From the NCBI GenBank assembly GCA_029218445.1, contig JAQXRI010000137.1, positions 1 to 58,440 on the forward strand: a stretch of 58,440 bases of DNA. The letters run 5' to 3'. The position numbers and the translations under genes were made by a program. Under the pieces are notes generated by a model. The model saw only the letters and a program-made list of their open reading frames with translations. It did no database searches and was not told where the DNA came from. This DNA comes from Prevotellaceae bacterium. GTDB lineage: Bacteria; Bacteroidota; Bacteroidia; Bacteroidales; Bacteroidaceae. This document shows positions 43,699 to 53,210 of the stretch, one piece after another. The first letter of the stretch is position 1, and every line of letters begins with the position of its first letter.

Positions 43699-45690
43699 AT
43701 GTTTACAAAAGAAGAATTAGAATCAATGGACAACGCCCAGCTTGTGGGCATTGCTGACGGATTGGGCATAAAAGTGTCCCAAGACGAAGAAAAAGAGTCT
43801 GTAATTTACGCCATATTGGACAAGGCTGCCGAAGATTCGGCAGCTGGAGCAGAATCATCCCCCAAGCGCAAAAGAACGAGAATACAAAAGAAAGAAAAGG
43901 ACAAGGTTTATACCGTTAAAGGCAAAGAAGGCGAGAACTATGACGTCACTCGCGGCACTGCCCAGGAAATCAAACAGCCACAGTTGTTCGATGACATGGT
44001 GGAAACGCCTAAGTCTGACGAAACGACAGCAGCTGAAAAAGATATAGAAAAGATGTTCCCAAAGCATCGTGGACGCAAGTCAAAGGCCGAGTTGGCCGCT
44101 ATTGAAGCTGCCAAACAAGCTGCAATGGTCAACGAGCAGGCACCTGAAGAAGTTGTAGCCGATGCTTCAGAGCCAACTGACACTAATTCAGAAACACCTG
44201 CAGAAGAACAGCCTGTCGAACAGACTTACAATGCAGACATTGAAGTTCCTGAAGCCTGCTATTCCAAAAACGATGCCCTGGAAGACGAAAATGTTGCCGA
44301 ATCGACAGTTGAAATGCTGAAGGAACAACTCAACCATAATAACGAGGCGGCACTATTCACTCCGCAAAACGCTTTTTCTGAGCCCATTGACACCGTATGG
44401 AGTGGCGACCCAGGCGATGGTACTGACTTCATTGTCATTGTTGACCTTCCCATTGAGGACCAAGAAGCCATTCCTCAGCTCGACATGTTCGATCGTCCAA
44501 TGTCACTACATTCACAAATGGAGGAAATGATTGCAGAACCGGCCGACAACAACGAAGACGAATTCGACTTTACGGACATTATCGAAGGCAATGGTGTTCT
44601 CGAAATCATAACCGACGGTTATGGCTTCCTTCGTTCAAGCGACTACAATTATCTTTCTTCACCTGACGACATCTACGTATCACCCCAACAGATAAAACGC
44701 TATGGCTTAAAGACAGGCGATGTTGTTGACTGCCTTGTACGTCCGCCACATGAGAACGAGAAGTATTTTGCATTGAGTACAGTTCGCAAAATCAATGGCC
44801 GCAACCCCTCAGAAGTGCGCGACCGCGTTTCATTCGAACACCTTACCCCACTCTTCCCCGACGAAAAATTCAAGCTGTGCGGCGATCCTTCGACAACCAA
44901 TCCAAGCACACGCATCGTCGATTTGTTCTCGCCAATAGGCAAAGGCCAGCGTGCCCTTATCGTCGCCCAGCCGAAAACCGGTAAGACAATACTTATGAAG
45001 GACATTGCCAACGCCATAGCCGCCAACCATCCTGAAGCCTATTTGATGATGCTTCTTATCGACGAGCGTCCTGAGGAGGTTACCGATATGAGTCGTACTG
45101 TAAATGCAGAGGTCATCGCTTCTACATTCGACGAACCTGCCGACCGTCATGTAAAGATAGCGGGCATTGTACTCGAAAAGGCTAAACGCATGGTTGAATG
45201 TGGCCATGACGTAGTGATTTTCCTCGACTCCATCACCCGTTTGGCCCGTGCCTACAACACAGTCAGCCCTGCCAGCGGCAAGGTACTCACTGGCGGTGTC
45301 GATGCCAACGCCCTTCAGAAACCAAAGCGTTTCTTTGGTGCAGCACGCAACATTGAGAATGGCGGCTCACTCACCATCATAGCAACAGCACTCATCGATA
45401 CCGGTTCCAAGATGGACGAGGTAATCTTTGAGGAGTTCAAGGGTACCGGCAACATGGAGTTGCAGCTTGACCGCATGTTGAGCAATAAACGCATTTTCCC
45501 TGCCGTCAATCTCGTACAGTCAAGCACACGCCGCGACGACTTGTTGCAAGACGATACTACACTGCGTCGCATGTGGGTGATGAGAAACTTCCTTAGCGAG
45601 ATGAATCCTATCGAAGCCATGAACACTGTTCGTGACCGTCTCATCAAGACACGCAGTAACGAAGAGTTCCTTCTGTCAATGAATGATTAA
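43699..45690 (+). CDS. rho: Transcription termination factor Rho with long acidic insert
   Basis: A 663-residue hexameric RNA helicase that ends transcription; E. coli Rho has 419. Residues 1-50 are the Rho_N helical bundle ([20 protein letters not shown]). Residues about 51-295 are low-complexity, Glu/Ala/Pro/Asp-rich and probably disordered. The RNA-binding cold-shock-like domain ([20 protein letters not shown]) begins about 300, and the RecA-type motor has Walker [10 protein letters not shown] (Lys429), [13 protein letters not shown] and the R-loop/arginine finger region. Long disordered inserts in Rho are known in Bacteroidota, where one was reported to drive condensates. Own promoter; terminator downstream. 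Confidence 0.96.
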   Translation: MFTKEELESMDNAQLVGIADGLGIKVSQDEEKESVIYAILDKAAEDSAAGAESSPKRKRTRIQKKEKDKVYTVKGKEGENYDVTRGTAQEIKQPQLFDDMVETPKSDETTAAEKDIEKMFPKHRGRKSKAELAAIEAAKQAAMVNEQAPEEVVADASEPTDTNSETPAEEQPVEQTYNADIEVPEACYSKNDALEDENVAESTVEMLKEQLNHNNEAALFTPQNAFSEPIDTVWSGDPGDGTDFIVIVDLPIEDQEAIPQLDMFDRPMSLHSQMEEMIAEPADNNEDEFDFTDIIEGNGVLEIITDGYGFLRSSDYNYLSSPDDIYVSPQQIKRYGLKTGDVVDCLVRPPHENEKYFALSTVRKINGRNPSEVRDRVSFEHLTPLFPDEKFKLCGDPSTTNPSTRIVDLFSPIGKGQRALIVAQPKTGKTILMKDIANAIAANHPEAYLMMLLIDERPEEVTDMSRTVNAEVIASTFDEPADRHVKIAGIVLEKAKRMVECGHDVVIFLDSITRLARAYNTVSPASGKVLTGGVDANALQKPKRFFGAARNIENGGSLTIIATALIDTGSKMDEVIFEEFKGTGNMELQLDRMLSNKRIFPAVNLVQSSTRRDDLLQDDTTLRRMWVMRNFLSEMNPIEAMNTVRDRLIKTRSNEEFLLSMND

Positions 45691-45711
45691 AACACAGTCA
45701 TAACCCCCCTA

Positions 45712-45746
45712 AGACCCTACTAAACACACACAATTTAGTAGGGTCT
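45712..45746 (+). terminator. rho terminator
   Basis: AGACCCTACTAAA pairs perfectly with TTTAGTAGGGTCT around a 9-nt loop. T-run is weak (TGTC). Confidence 0.75.
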
Positions 45747-45768
45747 TGTCAATTATATATTATAATGT

Positions 45769-46137
45769 ATGACACGTCACAAAGTCATATTGGCATTTGG
45801 TTCAAACACAGCCGACCGTAGGATGAAGGTAAGCCAAGCCTTGCAATTTTGCTCATGCCATATAGACATTGAGAAGACTTCACCTGCTGTAGAGACAGAA
45901 CCCGTAGGATTAGAATCGCCGATGTTTGTCAATCAAATGGCAAGGGGCGCGACAACATTATCATTGGACGAGCTGACTGCCTTCACAAAATATGTTGAAG
46001 AGAGTCTTGGACGCAAACGCCCTACCCTATCCAACGAAATTCACATTGACATCGACATAATGTTGTATGACGGCAAGAAACTACACGAAAACGACTGGCA
46101 GAAAAACTACATAACAACATTAATTAAGCACTTATGA
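45769..46137 (+). CDS. folK: Minimal HPPK (dihydropterin pyrophosphokinase-like) protein
   Basis: A 122-residue protein matching FolK, which transfers pyrophosphate from ATP to 6-hydroxymethyl-dihydropterin in folate synthesis. VILAFGSNTADRRMKVSQAL (start), TEPVGLESPMFVNQMARGAT and HIDIDIMLYDGK (Asp-x-Asp metal ligands) agree with the family. The RWGPRTIDLDI segment is changed to RPTLSNEIHIDIDIM, and the C-terminal 30-40 residues with HPRxxxRxFV are missing; usual length is about 160. It may be a reduced working form or have drifted in function. It shares 4 nt (ATGA) with the M64 peptidase gene. Confidence 0.7.
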   Translation: MTRHKVILAFGSNTADRRMKVSQALQFCSCHIDIEKTSPAVETEPVGLESPMFVNQMARGATTLSLDELTAFTKYVEESLGRKRPTLSNEIHIDIDIMLYDGKKLHENDWQKNYITTLIKHL

Positions 46138-47369
46138 AAACAAGACACTTCCTTTTCCTGCTTTTTGCAATGGCATTAAGCGTCAACGTCAAAGCACAAA
46201 ACTTCGACGACTATTTTACTGACAATACGTTGCGCCTGGACTATTCGTTTGCAGGCAACCGTAATCATCAGAACATTTATGTGGACGAACTCGTCAAGGT
46301 AAACCGTTGGTATGGACGCCGCAAGCGCCTTGACCAACTACCATACGAAGGCAACGGCCAAATCACAGTGACCGATTCACTTAGTGGACGTGTCATTTAT
46401 CGCCATTCCTTCTCCACCCTGTTCCAAGAGTGGCTGTCGAGCGAAGAGTCCAAAACCACTCCCAAGTCATTCGAAAACGTATTCCTTGTTCCATTTCCTA
46501 AACAAACGGTTAACATCAAGGTAGAGCTATTCGACTATCATAGAAAGGTGTTCGCTTCAATGTCGCACACTGTAAACCCCAATGACATACTGATTCGTTC
46601 CATCGTTAAGCCTACCTATCCTTACGTCACCCTGCAACAAGCAAAGGACACAACCAACTGCATCCACATAGCTTATGTTGCCGAAGGCTATACAAAAGAC
46701 CAAATGGACGATTTCGTCAACGATGCGAAAACAGCTACTGAGGCACTGTTTGAGCATGAGCCGTTTAAAAAGATGCGTGATGTCTTCAATATCGTTTGCG
46801 TCGAATCAGAGTCGCAGGACGAGGGTACCAGTTCGCCCCACGACCACATCTGGAAGAATACTGCTCTCGGCTCACACTTCGACACTTTCTACAGCGAGCG
46901 ATATCTTACCACACTTCATCTAAAGCGTCTTCACGACAATCTTGCCGGCTCACCCTACGAACACATCATCGTGCTTGTCAATACCGAGCAATATGGCGGT
47001 GGCGGAATATACAATTCCTACAATCTCTCGTCAACCAAAGGCCCATTTTTCCGTCCTGTCGTAGTCCACGAGTTTGGACACAGCTTTGGTGGTCTTGGCG
47101 ATGAGTACGAATATGCCGACAACGACCCCATATATTTTTCCGACACTGAACCCTGGGAGCCCAACATCACTACAAAGGCCGACTTTAGCCAAAAGTGGCA
47201 AAACCTTATTGACAGTGGAAAAGCAGGCTTAGTAGAAGGAGGAGGCTATCTTAGCAAGGGTGTATGGCGTGGCTTGCCCGACTGCCGTATGCGCACCAAC
47301 GAGCATAAAGAGTTCTGCGCCGTGTGTCAGCAGGCACTACAGTATCTCATCGACTTCTATACAAAATAA
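46134..47369 (+). CDS. M64-family metallopeptidase (IgA peptidase M64 type)
   Basis: A 411-residue secreted zinc peptidase. Signal peptide MKTRHFLFLLFAMALSVNVKA. An N-terminal beta domain covers about 25-160; the catalytic domain has the M64 motif VVHEFGHSFGGLGDEYEY with His312, Glu313, His316 and the downstream Asp/Glu, and ends with a Cys-containing segment GLPDCRMRTNEHKEFCAVCQ. Family prototype is the IgA-cleaving enzyme of Clostridium ramosum, but most Bacteroidota members have unknown substrates. Overlaps folK by 4 nt, so translation is coupled. A bidirectional hairpin follows. Confidence 0.88.
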   Translation: MKTRHFLFLLFAMALSVNVKAQNFDDYFTDNTLRLDYSFAGNRNHQNIYVDELVKVNRWYGRRKRLDQLPYEGNGQITVTDSLSGRVIYRHSFSTLFQEWLSSEESKTTPKSFENVFLVPFPKQTVNIKVELFDYHRKVFASMSHTVNPNDILIRSIVKPTYPYVTLQQAKDTTNCIHIAYVAEGYTKDQMDDFVNDAKTATEALFEHEPFKKMRDVFNIVCVESESQDEGTSSPHDHIWKNTALGSHFDTFYSERYLTTLHLKRLHDNLAGSPYEHIIVLVNTEQYGGGGIYNSYNLSSTKGPFFRPVVVHEFGHSFGGLGDEYEYADNDPIYFSDTEPWEPNITTKADFSQKWQNLIDSGKAGLVEGGGYLSKGVWRGLPDCRMRTNEHKEFCAVCQQALQYLIDFYTK

Positions 47370-47373
47370 ACAT

Positions 47374-47415
47374 AAAGAGATGCCACACTTTTGCATGGCA
47401 CCTCTTTTTTTATTG
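47374..47415. terminator. Bidirectional terminator between M64 peptidase and HtrA
   Basis: AAAGAGATGCCA and TGGCACCTCTTT form an imperfect 12-bp stem followed by a T-run on the plus strand; an A-run precedes it for the opposite direction. Confidence 0.7.
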
Positions 47416-47447
47416 TTTACAGTATCTTTTTTTTAGACTTCCTTGTT

Positions 47448-48902
47448 TTAGTCCTGCAAAGGAACGGCGAAGTAAGCCTTACGTCCTGTAGGATAAATGC
47501 CCTGTATGTAAAGCACCGGCTCCTTGCTTGTCGAGGCGTCCTTTACAACCTTCTGCAAGTCGTCGATAGTCTTGATGCTCTCGTCGTTAATCTTCTGAAT
47601 AATGAATCCTCTGCTTATTCCGGCTTCGCTCAGCTTGCCCTTGTTAACCTTAATCACTTCCAGTCCGTAAGATATGTTGAGCTGGTTCATAATCTCTTTG
47701 CCTATTTCACGGAAGTTGGCTCCAAGTACATCAAGGTCAGCATTCTTCACAACCTTGGTATTGCCCTGTTCGTTCTTCAGTATAACGGTCACGGTATTCT
47801 TCTTCTTGTCGCGCATGTATGTCAATGACACTTTGTCGCCCGGACGTTTCTTTACAAGCACTTCCTGAAGTTCAGCCATCTTTGTCACCTTCTGTCCGTC
47901 GGCCGAAATTATTACGTCGCCTTTCTTCAATCCTGCATCTGCGGCCGCACCATCGTCAAGCACCTTGTCAATGTAAACACCTTCCATAGTGCCAAAGTCA
48001 ACGTCTTTGCCGTCTTCCTTCTGTGCATCAACAAAATTCTTCACATCACCGCCTTGTATGCCAATCACTGCACGCTGTACGGTTCCATATTTCTTCAGGT
48101 CATCCACCACCTTGTTCATTATTGTCGTAGGAATGGCGAAACCATAACCACTGTATGAACCTGTCTGTGAGTACAGCATGGCGTTGATGCCCACCAACTC
48201 GCCACTTGTATTTACCAGTGCGCCACCCGAGTTGCCACGGTTGATGGCAGCGTCGGTCTGTATGAATGCTTCCACGCCGTTTGCTCCAAGCGAGCGTGCC
48301 TTTGCGCTTACTATACCTGCTGTTACAGTATTGTTCAGTCCAAGCGGATTGCCCACTGCCAATACCCATTCGCCCACTTTTATGTCGTCGCTGTTGGCAA
48401 TGGTTATGGCAGGCAGATTTTTGCCGTCAATCTTTATCAAGGCAAGGTCGGTAGTACTGTCGGCACCAACTATCCTTGCTGAAAATTCCTTATTGTCGTT
48501 GAGTGTTACCGTCAGTTCGTCGGCACCGTCTACCACGTGGTTGTTTGTCACAATATATCCGTCGGCCGAAATTATCACTCCCGACCCAGTGGCAGTGCGT
48601 CGTGGAGTCTGTACTTGACGTTTCTGAGTGCCTCCGTTGCCTCTACCGAAAAATCCGCCGAAAGGGTCAGAGAAGAAGTCGCTGAACGGGTCGCTCTGCA
48701 CGTCGATTGTCTTGACTTTTGAATTTTGGACATACTTGATATGTACAACTGAAGGCAATGCTTTTTCAGCCGCATAAGTTAAATCTACTGGTTGGCCTAC
48801 TGCTACTGCTGGGGCTGCTACCGCCCTGTTGAATGCTGCTACCGAGAATGCGATAGCTACCAAGCTAAGTGCTGGCAAGATGTAATTCCAAATTTTTTTC
48901 AT
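47448..48902 (-). CDS. Periplasmic serine protease, HtrA/DegP (Do) family
   Basis: A 484-residue exported protease-chaperone for misfolded envelope proteins. A membrane or signal helix (MKKIWNYILPALSLVAIAFS) is followed by a Gly/Phe-rich loop (about 70-90) and the trypsin-like domain with His122 (TNNHVVDGA), Asp152 (STTDLALIK) and Ser225 (NRGNSGGALV). PDZ1 spans about 285-375 (YIDKVLDDGAAADAGLKKGD) and PDZ2 about 400-484 (KLSEAGISRGFIIQKINDES). Arrangement and length fit DegQ/DegP. Monocistronic with its own promoter. Confidence 0.95.
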   Translation of the reverse strand: MKKIWNYILPALSLVAIAFSVAAFNRAVAAPAVAVGQPVDLTYAAEKALPSVVHIKYVQNSKVKTIDVQSDPFSDFFSDPFGGFFGRGNGGTQKRQVQTPRRTATGSGVIISADGYIVTNNHVVDGADELTVTLNDNKEFSARIVGADSTTDLALIKIDGKNLPAITIANSDDIKVGEWVLAVGNPLGLNNTVTAGIVSAKARSLGANGVEAFIQTDAAINRGNSGGALVNTSGELVGINAMLYSQTGSYSGYGFAIPTTIMNKVVDDLKKYGTVQRAVIGIQGGDVKNFVDAQKEDGKDVDFGTMEGVYIDKVLDDGAAADAGLKKGDVIISADGQKVTKMAELQEVLVKKRPGDKVSLTYMRDKKKNTVTVILKNEQGNTKVVKNADLDVLGANFREIGKEIMNQLNISYGLEVIKVNKGKLSEAGISRGFIIQKINDESIKTIDDLQKVVKDASTSKEPVLYIQGIYPTGRKAYFAVPLQD

Positions 48903-48950
48903 TCTACTTACTATTTTTGTTTATATCATCTACATGTTGTTTTTCTGGCT

Positions 48951-48959
48951 GCAAAGTTA
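48951..48959 (-). promoter_or_regulatory. -7 element of the HtrA gene
   Basis: Minus strand GCATAACTTTGCAGCC contains TAACTTTGC, about 50 nt before the start codon. Confidence 0.5.
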
Positions 48960-49116
48960 TGCGCAAAAAGTGTTAAATGGCTATTTTGCATTAATCATTT
49001 GTCGCAATTTAACAGTTGTCCTTTTCACGTTAACGGCTGTTTGCGCTTATCTGTCATCTGTGAAATAAATATTAACCACTGAAAGCATCGCTAAAAGAAA
49101 AAAAATAGGTTTTTAT

Positions 49117-49147
49117 TTTGCCGTTTCGAGCATTTATAGTAATTTTG
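49117..49147 (+). promoter_or_regulatory. Promoter of rnpB
   Basis: TTTG at 49117-49120, 19 nt, then TAATTTTG at 49140-49147, immediately before the RNA start. Confidence 0.65.
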
Positions 49148-49152
49148 CAGAC

Positions 49153-49540
49153 GGAAACACTGCCACGGCTTGTCGCTGGCGTGGCCCATGCGGCCGCACG
49201 AGAGGAAAGTCCGGGCAGCGCAGGACGCCCCACTTCTGAAAGTGGAAGCTGTTGGCGACAGCAGGATACGGCAGAAGAAAACAACCGCTCCATATCGTTT
49301 GGAGTAAGGGTGAGAAGGTGGTGTAAGAGACCACCAGCCGCCGGGCGATCGGCGGGCTGTGCCGTCTGGGGGCTGCAAGTTCATGTAAACCATCGTTTAT
49401 AAGGGTTGTCCGCCCAAATGCTTCGGCTACGATGGAGGGTAGAATGCTTAAGCCGTGTGGCGACATACGGATTAGATAAATGACAGGCGTGTTGTCTTAA
49501 AGGCAACTGACAGAACCCGGCTTATAGTGGCAGTGTTTCC
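49153..49540 (+). ncRNA. rnpB: RNase P RNA (M1 RNA)
   Basis: The catalytic RNA that trims tRNA 5' ends, about 388 nt. P1 is formed by GGAAACACTGCCA at the 5' end and TGGCAGTGTTTCC at the 3' end. Universal segments GAGAGGAAAGTCCGGGC (near 49200) and ACAGAACCCGGCTTATA (near 49510) are intact, as are GACAGCAGGATACGGCAG (P8-P10 region) and AGTAAGGGTGAGAAGGTG. All ORFs crossing it are artefacts. Boundaries are set by P1 and may be off by a few bases. Confidence 0.96.
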
Positions 49541-49587
49541 CTTTTCAATGTGTTTGAGGTAATTCAACCTAAGTATATCGATATACA

Positions 49588-50880
49588 ATGAAACCAATAT
49601 TAATGAAAGCTTGGCGCCGCTTGATGTTGGCAGTCAGGTTTTTTACGGCTAAAAGGGTTGTGGGCGAGGCGTCGGCCTTGACCTACTCCACCCTACTTGC
49701 CATAGTGCCCATCTTGGCCGTTGTTTTTGCTGTAGCTCGTGGGTTTGGCTACAGCAAGTATATCGAAGTGTGGTTTCGCGACGCATTCAGTTCGCAGCCG
49801 GCGGTAGCCGACACTATCATTGGTTTTGTCAACAGCTATCTGATCCACACCCGCAGCGGGGTGTTCCTTGGCGTCGGTCTTGTTGTCATGCTCTACACCG
49901 TCTTGATGCTGGTCATGACCATTGAACGCACCTTCAACGACATTTGGCAGGTCAAGAAGCAGCGGTCGCTGTTTCGTGCCTTCACCGACTATATGGCCAT
50001 GCTGTTCTTTTGTCCCATAGCCATTGTGCTCATGTCGGGACTGAATTTCTTTTTGGCCACCATAGCCGGTTCGATGCCTTACATCATGGTGCTGACGCCC
50101 ACCGTCAGGCTTCTCATCAATTTCTCTCCTTACGTCATCATGTCGCTGCTGTTCATCGGCATGTATGTCTTTGTGCCCAACACCCATGTAAGCATCCGAC
50201 ATTGCATAGTGCCCGGCATTATGGCTGGCGTTGCCATGCAATGCCTTCAGTTTGCTTACATCAATTCGCAGATTTGGGTGTCGAGCTACAATGCCATCTA
50301 TGGGTCGTTTGCAGCTTTGCCATTGTTTATGCTCTGGATTCAAATCAGCTGGTCCATCTGCCTTTTCGGGGTCGAGCTGTGCTACACCAGCCAATATGTT
50401 GACTTCTACGATTTCAACACTACTACCAACGACATCAGCCATCGCTATCAGCTCATGCTGTGTGCCATCCTGCTCAGTTGCATCTGTCGTCAGCACGACA
50501 AGGGCAGCAAGCCTTTTACAGCTTACGAACTGCGCGAGAAGACACAAATACCAATACGCATAGTCAACGACTTGATATACAAGATGCAGGAAGCCAACCT
50601 CGTGTGCGAACTTGCAGGCGACGAAAAGGGCGAACAGTCGCGCTTTGTCCCTGCCATTAGCCCCGAACACATGACATTGGGACTAATGACCGACAGGCTC
50701 GAGTCGCTTGGCACCTGGAAAATATCTCTGCCATCCGAGTACATAAAGTCGGAAACATGGCGCAAGGCCATCACACTGAGGTCAAACTATCTGCAGGAAG
50801 CTCGGCGGATTACACTTCTCGACTTCTGGGTTGCCCCGTCGCCCGACATGCCGACACTACAACATGAGGTAAAAGAATAA
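49588..50880 (+). CDS. YihY/BrkB-family membrane protein with C-terminal winged-helix-like domain
   Basis: A 430-residue protein. Residues about 20-275 form the six-helix YihY domain (family marks EASALTYSTLLAIVPILAVV near 25, NDIWQVKKQRS near 115, NAIYGSFAALPLFMLWIQIS near 235). Residues about 285-400 are cytoplasmic and look like a winged helix: SKPFTAYELREKTQIPIRIV and NDLIYKMQEANLVCELAGD give a recognition-helix and wing pattern. The family has been called both transporter and, wrongly, RNase BN. The added domain suggests DNA- or ligand-dependent control, which is inference. It starts 47 nt after rnpB. Confidence 0.82.
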   Translation: MKPILMKAWRRLMLAVRFFTAKRVVGEASALTYSTLLAIVPILAVVFAVARGFGYSKYIEVWFRDAFSSQPAVADTIIGFVNSYLIHTRSGVFLGVGLVVMLYTVLMLVMTIERTFNDIWQVKKQRSLFRAFTDYMAMLFFCPIAIVLMSGLNFFLATIAGSMPYIMVLTPTVRLLINFSPYVIMSLLFIGMYVFVPNTHVSIRHCIVPGIMAGVAMQCLQFAYINSQIWVSSYNAIYGSFAALPLFMLWIQISWSICLFGVELCYTSQYVDFYDFNTTTNDISHRYQLMLCAILLSCICRQHDKGSKPFTAYELREKTQIPIRIVNDLIYKMQEANLVCELAGDEKGEQSRFVPAISPEHMTLGLMTDRLESLGTWKISLPSEYIKSETWRKAITLRSNYLQEARRITLLDFWVAPSPDMPTLQHEVKE

Positions 50881-50905
50881 ATTTTAAAACATCATATTAT
50901 ATACA

Positions 50906-52666
50906 ATGTACAGAACTAAAACTTGTGGAGAGCTTCGACTCTCCGATGCCGGCAGCGAAGTAGTTCTTGCCGGATGGGTTCAGCGCACTCGCAAAATGGG
51001 CGGTATGACTTTTACCGACCTTCGCGACCGTTACGGAATTACCCAGCTCGTATTCAACGAGGCAGTCAATGCCGACTTGTGCGAAAAAGCCAACAAACTG
51101 GGACGTGAATTTTGCATACAGGTAAAAGGCGTTGTCAGCGAACGTGAAAGCAAAAACAAGAACATCCCTACAGGCGACATCGAGATTATCGCCTCTGAGC
51201 TCAACATCCTCAGCGACAGCGTAACACCTCCTTTCACCATTGAGGACAATACCGACGGCGGCGACGACATTCGCATGAAATACCGATATCTCGACCTCCG
51301 CCGTACGTGTGTACGCAAGAATTTGGAGTTGCGTCACCGCATGACAATCCTCATACGCAATTTCCTCGACTCTAAGGATTTCATTGAGGTTGAAACTCCT
51401 ATACTCATTGGTTCCACCCCCGAGGGAGCACGCGACTTCGTAGTGCCCTCACGCATGAATCCAGGACAATTCTACGCCCTTCCACAGAGTCCGCAGACAC
51501 TCAAGCAGCTGCTTATGGTAAGTGGCTTCGACCGTTATTTCCAAATTGCCAAGTGCTTCCGCGACGAAGACTTGCGTGCCGACCGTCAGCCTGAGTTCAC
51601 CCAGATTGACTGCGAGATGAGTTTTGTTGACCAAGAGGACGTAATAGAACTTTTCGAAGACATGGCCCGTTGCCTGTTTAAGGAGGTGCGTGGCGTTGAC
51701 CTGCCTGCCAAGTTGCAGCAGATGCCTTGGCACGAAGCCATGAGGCGTTTCGGCAGCGACAAGCCCGACCTGCGTTTCGGCATGGAGTTTGTCGAGCTTA
51801 TGGATGTACTCAAGACAGGCTCTTTCGCCGTTTTCGACCAGGCTGAATACATAGGCGGCATTTGCGTACCAGGTTGCGCCGACTATACACGCAAACAGCT
51901 CGACCAACTCACCGACTTCGTCAAGCGTCCACAGGTGGGAGCAAAGGGACTGGTGTATATCAAATACAATGCCGACGGAACCGTCAAGTCAAGCATCGAC
52001 AAGTTCTATGGTCCTGAGGTGATGCAGCAGGTAAAGGAAAAGATGGGTGCCAAGGACGGCGACCTCGTACTCATTCTTAGCGGCGACAAGGCCAACAAAA
52101 CCCGCACCCAGCTCTGTACCCTGCGTCTTGAAATGGGCGACCGTTTGGGATTGCGCGACAAGAACAAGTTTGAATGCCTTTGGATTGTCGATTTCCCATT
52201 GTTCGAGTGGAGCGATGAGGAACAGCGTCTCATGGCCACCCACCACCCCTTCACCATGCCAAATCCCGACGACATTCCACTGCTCGACGAGCATCCTGAG
52301 CAGGTGCGTGCCAAGGCCTACGACTTTGTATGCAATGGCATAGAGGTAGGTGGCGGCAGCCTTCGTATCCACGACGGCAAGCTTCAGGAGAAAATGTTCA
52401 ATATCCTTGGCTTCACCCCCGAACGTGCCATGGCCCAGTTTGGCTTCCTCATCAACGCCTTCAAGTATGGTGCGCCACCCCACGCAGGCCTTGCCTTCGG
52501 CCTCGACCGCTTTGTAAGCATCATGGCCGGACTTGACTCCATTCGCGACTGCATAGCCTTCCCAAAGAACAACAGCGGACGCGACGTAATGCTCGACGCT
52601 CCTGGCGAATTGGATCCAAAACAGCTTGAAGAACTGCAACTTAGGATTGACCTACGTCAAGAATAA
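50906..52666 (+). CDS. aspS: Aspartyl-tRNA synthetase (bacterial type)
   Basis: A 586-residue class IIb synthetase. The N-terminal OB-fold ([20 protein letters not shown]) reads the anticodon; motif 2 [28 protein letters not shown], the bacterial GAD insertion domain (about 290-420) and motif 3 [15 protein letters not shown] are present, along with the C-terminal [15 protein letters not shown]. Length matches bacterial AspRS. It could charge tRNA-Asn as well if the genome lacks AsnRS; not visible here. It starts 25 nt after the YihY gene, so cotranscription is likely. Confidence 0.97.
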   Translation: MYRTKTCGELRLSDAGSEVVLAGWVQRTRKMGGMTFTDLRDRYGITQLVFNEAVNADLCEKANKLGREFCIQVKGVVSERESKNKNIPTGDIEIIASELNILSDSVTPPFTIEDNTDGGDDIRMKYRYLDLRRTCVRKNLELRHRMTILIRNFLDSKDFIEVETPILIGSTPEGARDFVVPSRMNPGQFYALPQSPQTLKQLLMVSGFDRYFQIAKCFRDEDLRADRQPEFTQIDCEMSFVDQEDVIELFEDMARCLFKEVRGVDLPAKLQQMPWHEAMRRFGSDKPDLRFGMEFVELMDVLKTGSFAVFDQAEYIGGICVPGCADYTRKQLDQLTDFVKRPQVGAKGLVYIKYNADGTVKSSIDKFYGPEVMQQVKEKMGAKDGDLVLILSGDKANKTRTQLCTLRLEMGDRLGLRDKNKFECLWIVDFPLFEWSDEEQRLMATHHPFTMPNPDDIPLLDEHPEQVRAKAYDFVCNGIEVGGGSLRIHDGKLQEKMFNILGFTPERAMAQFGFLINAFKYGAPPHAGLAFGLDRFVSIMAGLDSIRDCIAFPKNNSGRDVMLDAPGELDPKQLEELQLRIDLRQE

Positions 52667-52705
52667 CATTGTCTGACATTGACTTACGTCAATAAAAACA
52701 AACAC

Positions 52706-52746
52706 TTCGGCAACTATCATGGTTTTTGGCCATTTTAGTTGCCGAA
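52706..52746 (+). terminator. aspS terminator
   Basis: TTCGGCAACTA (52706-52716) and TAGTTGCCGAA (52736-52746) make an 11-bp stem, with inner ATGG/CCAT pairing, followed by AAATTTTG. Confidence 0.75.
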
Positions 52747-52750
52747 AAAT

Positions 52751-52781
52751 TTTGCCAATTGCAATAATTAACTTAATTTTG
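52751..52781 (+). promoter_or_regulatory. Promoter of the winged-helix protein gene
   Basis: TTTG at 52751-52754 and TAATTTTG at 52774-52781 with 19 nt between; it overlaps the tail of the aspS terminator. Confidence 0.6.
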
Positions 52782-52836
52782 CAACGGATTACGAGTGAAA
52801 TCCACAACAGTATAGTGTTATTTTATCAATAGAATT

Positions 52837-53148
52837 ATGGCAGAAAAGAAGACCACAAAGAAGGAAACTGCAGTAAAGAAGGAAACTGCAGCTAAGACAA
52901 CGACAAAGAAGACCACATGTGCAAAGAAGGCAACACCAGTTGCTGTTGCAGTTGAGCTCAATGCAGAGAATGCAGGTTTCAAAGCAGGTGACATCTATCA
53001 GGCACTTGCTGCTGAAGGCAAGGCTCTGTCGCTGAACGAAATTGCAACTAAGGCTAACATCTCAGTAGAGGATGTTCTTCTTGGTGCAGGCTGGCTGTTC
53101 AAGGAAGGAAAGATTGTATCAGTAGAGGGTAAGGTTACACTGGCTTAA
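52837..53148 (+). CDS. Winged-helix protein (DUF2582-like) with Lys/Thr-rich N-terminal tail
   Basis: A 103-residue protein. Residues 1-35 are a basic low-complexity tail of K, T, A and E with an internal repeat (KKETAVKKETAAK, encoded by an 18-bp direct repeat). Residues about 40-103 fit the DUF2582 winged helix: AGDIYQALAAEGKALSLNEI, ATKANISVEDVLLGAGWLFK and EGKIVSVEGKVTLA. Such a fold with a lysine tail could bind DNA non-specifically, like a nucleoid protein; that is inference. Own promoter, and a strong terminator directly after it. Confidence 0.75.
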   Translation: MAEKKTTKKETAVKKETAAKTTTKKTTCAKKATPVAVAVELNAENAGFKAGDIYQALAAEGKALSLNEIATKANISVEDVLLGAGWLFKEGKIVSVEGKVTLA

Positions 53149-53168
53149 TTTTTTCTTAAGATAAAAGG

Positions 53169-53203
53169 AAGGCTGGTAACAATGGTTGTTGCCAGCCTTT
53201 TTA
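53169..53203 (+). terminator. Terminator after the winged-helix gene
   Basis: AAGGCTGGTAACAA pairs with TTGTTGCCAGCCTT (one mismatch) followed by TTTAG. Confidence 0.85.
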
Positions 53204-53210
53204 GTCCAAT

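Noticed and set aside
49072..49466. Several ORFs across the rnpB region
   Set aside because: The segment matches RNase P RNA in P1 and the universal core, so these frames are artefacts.
49693..50670. 325-codon minus-strand frame opposite the YihY gene
   Set aside because: The composition is erratic and no family is recognisable; the plus frame encodes a conserved membrane protein.
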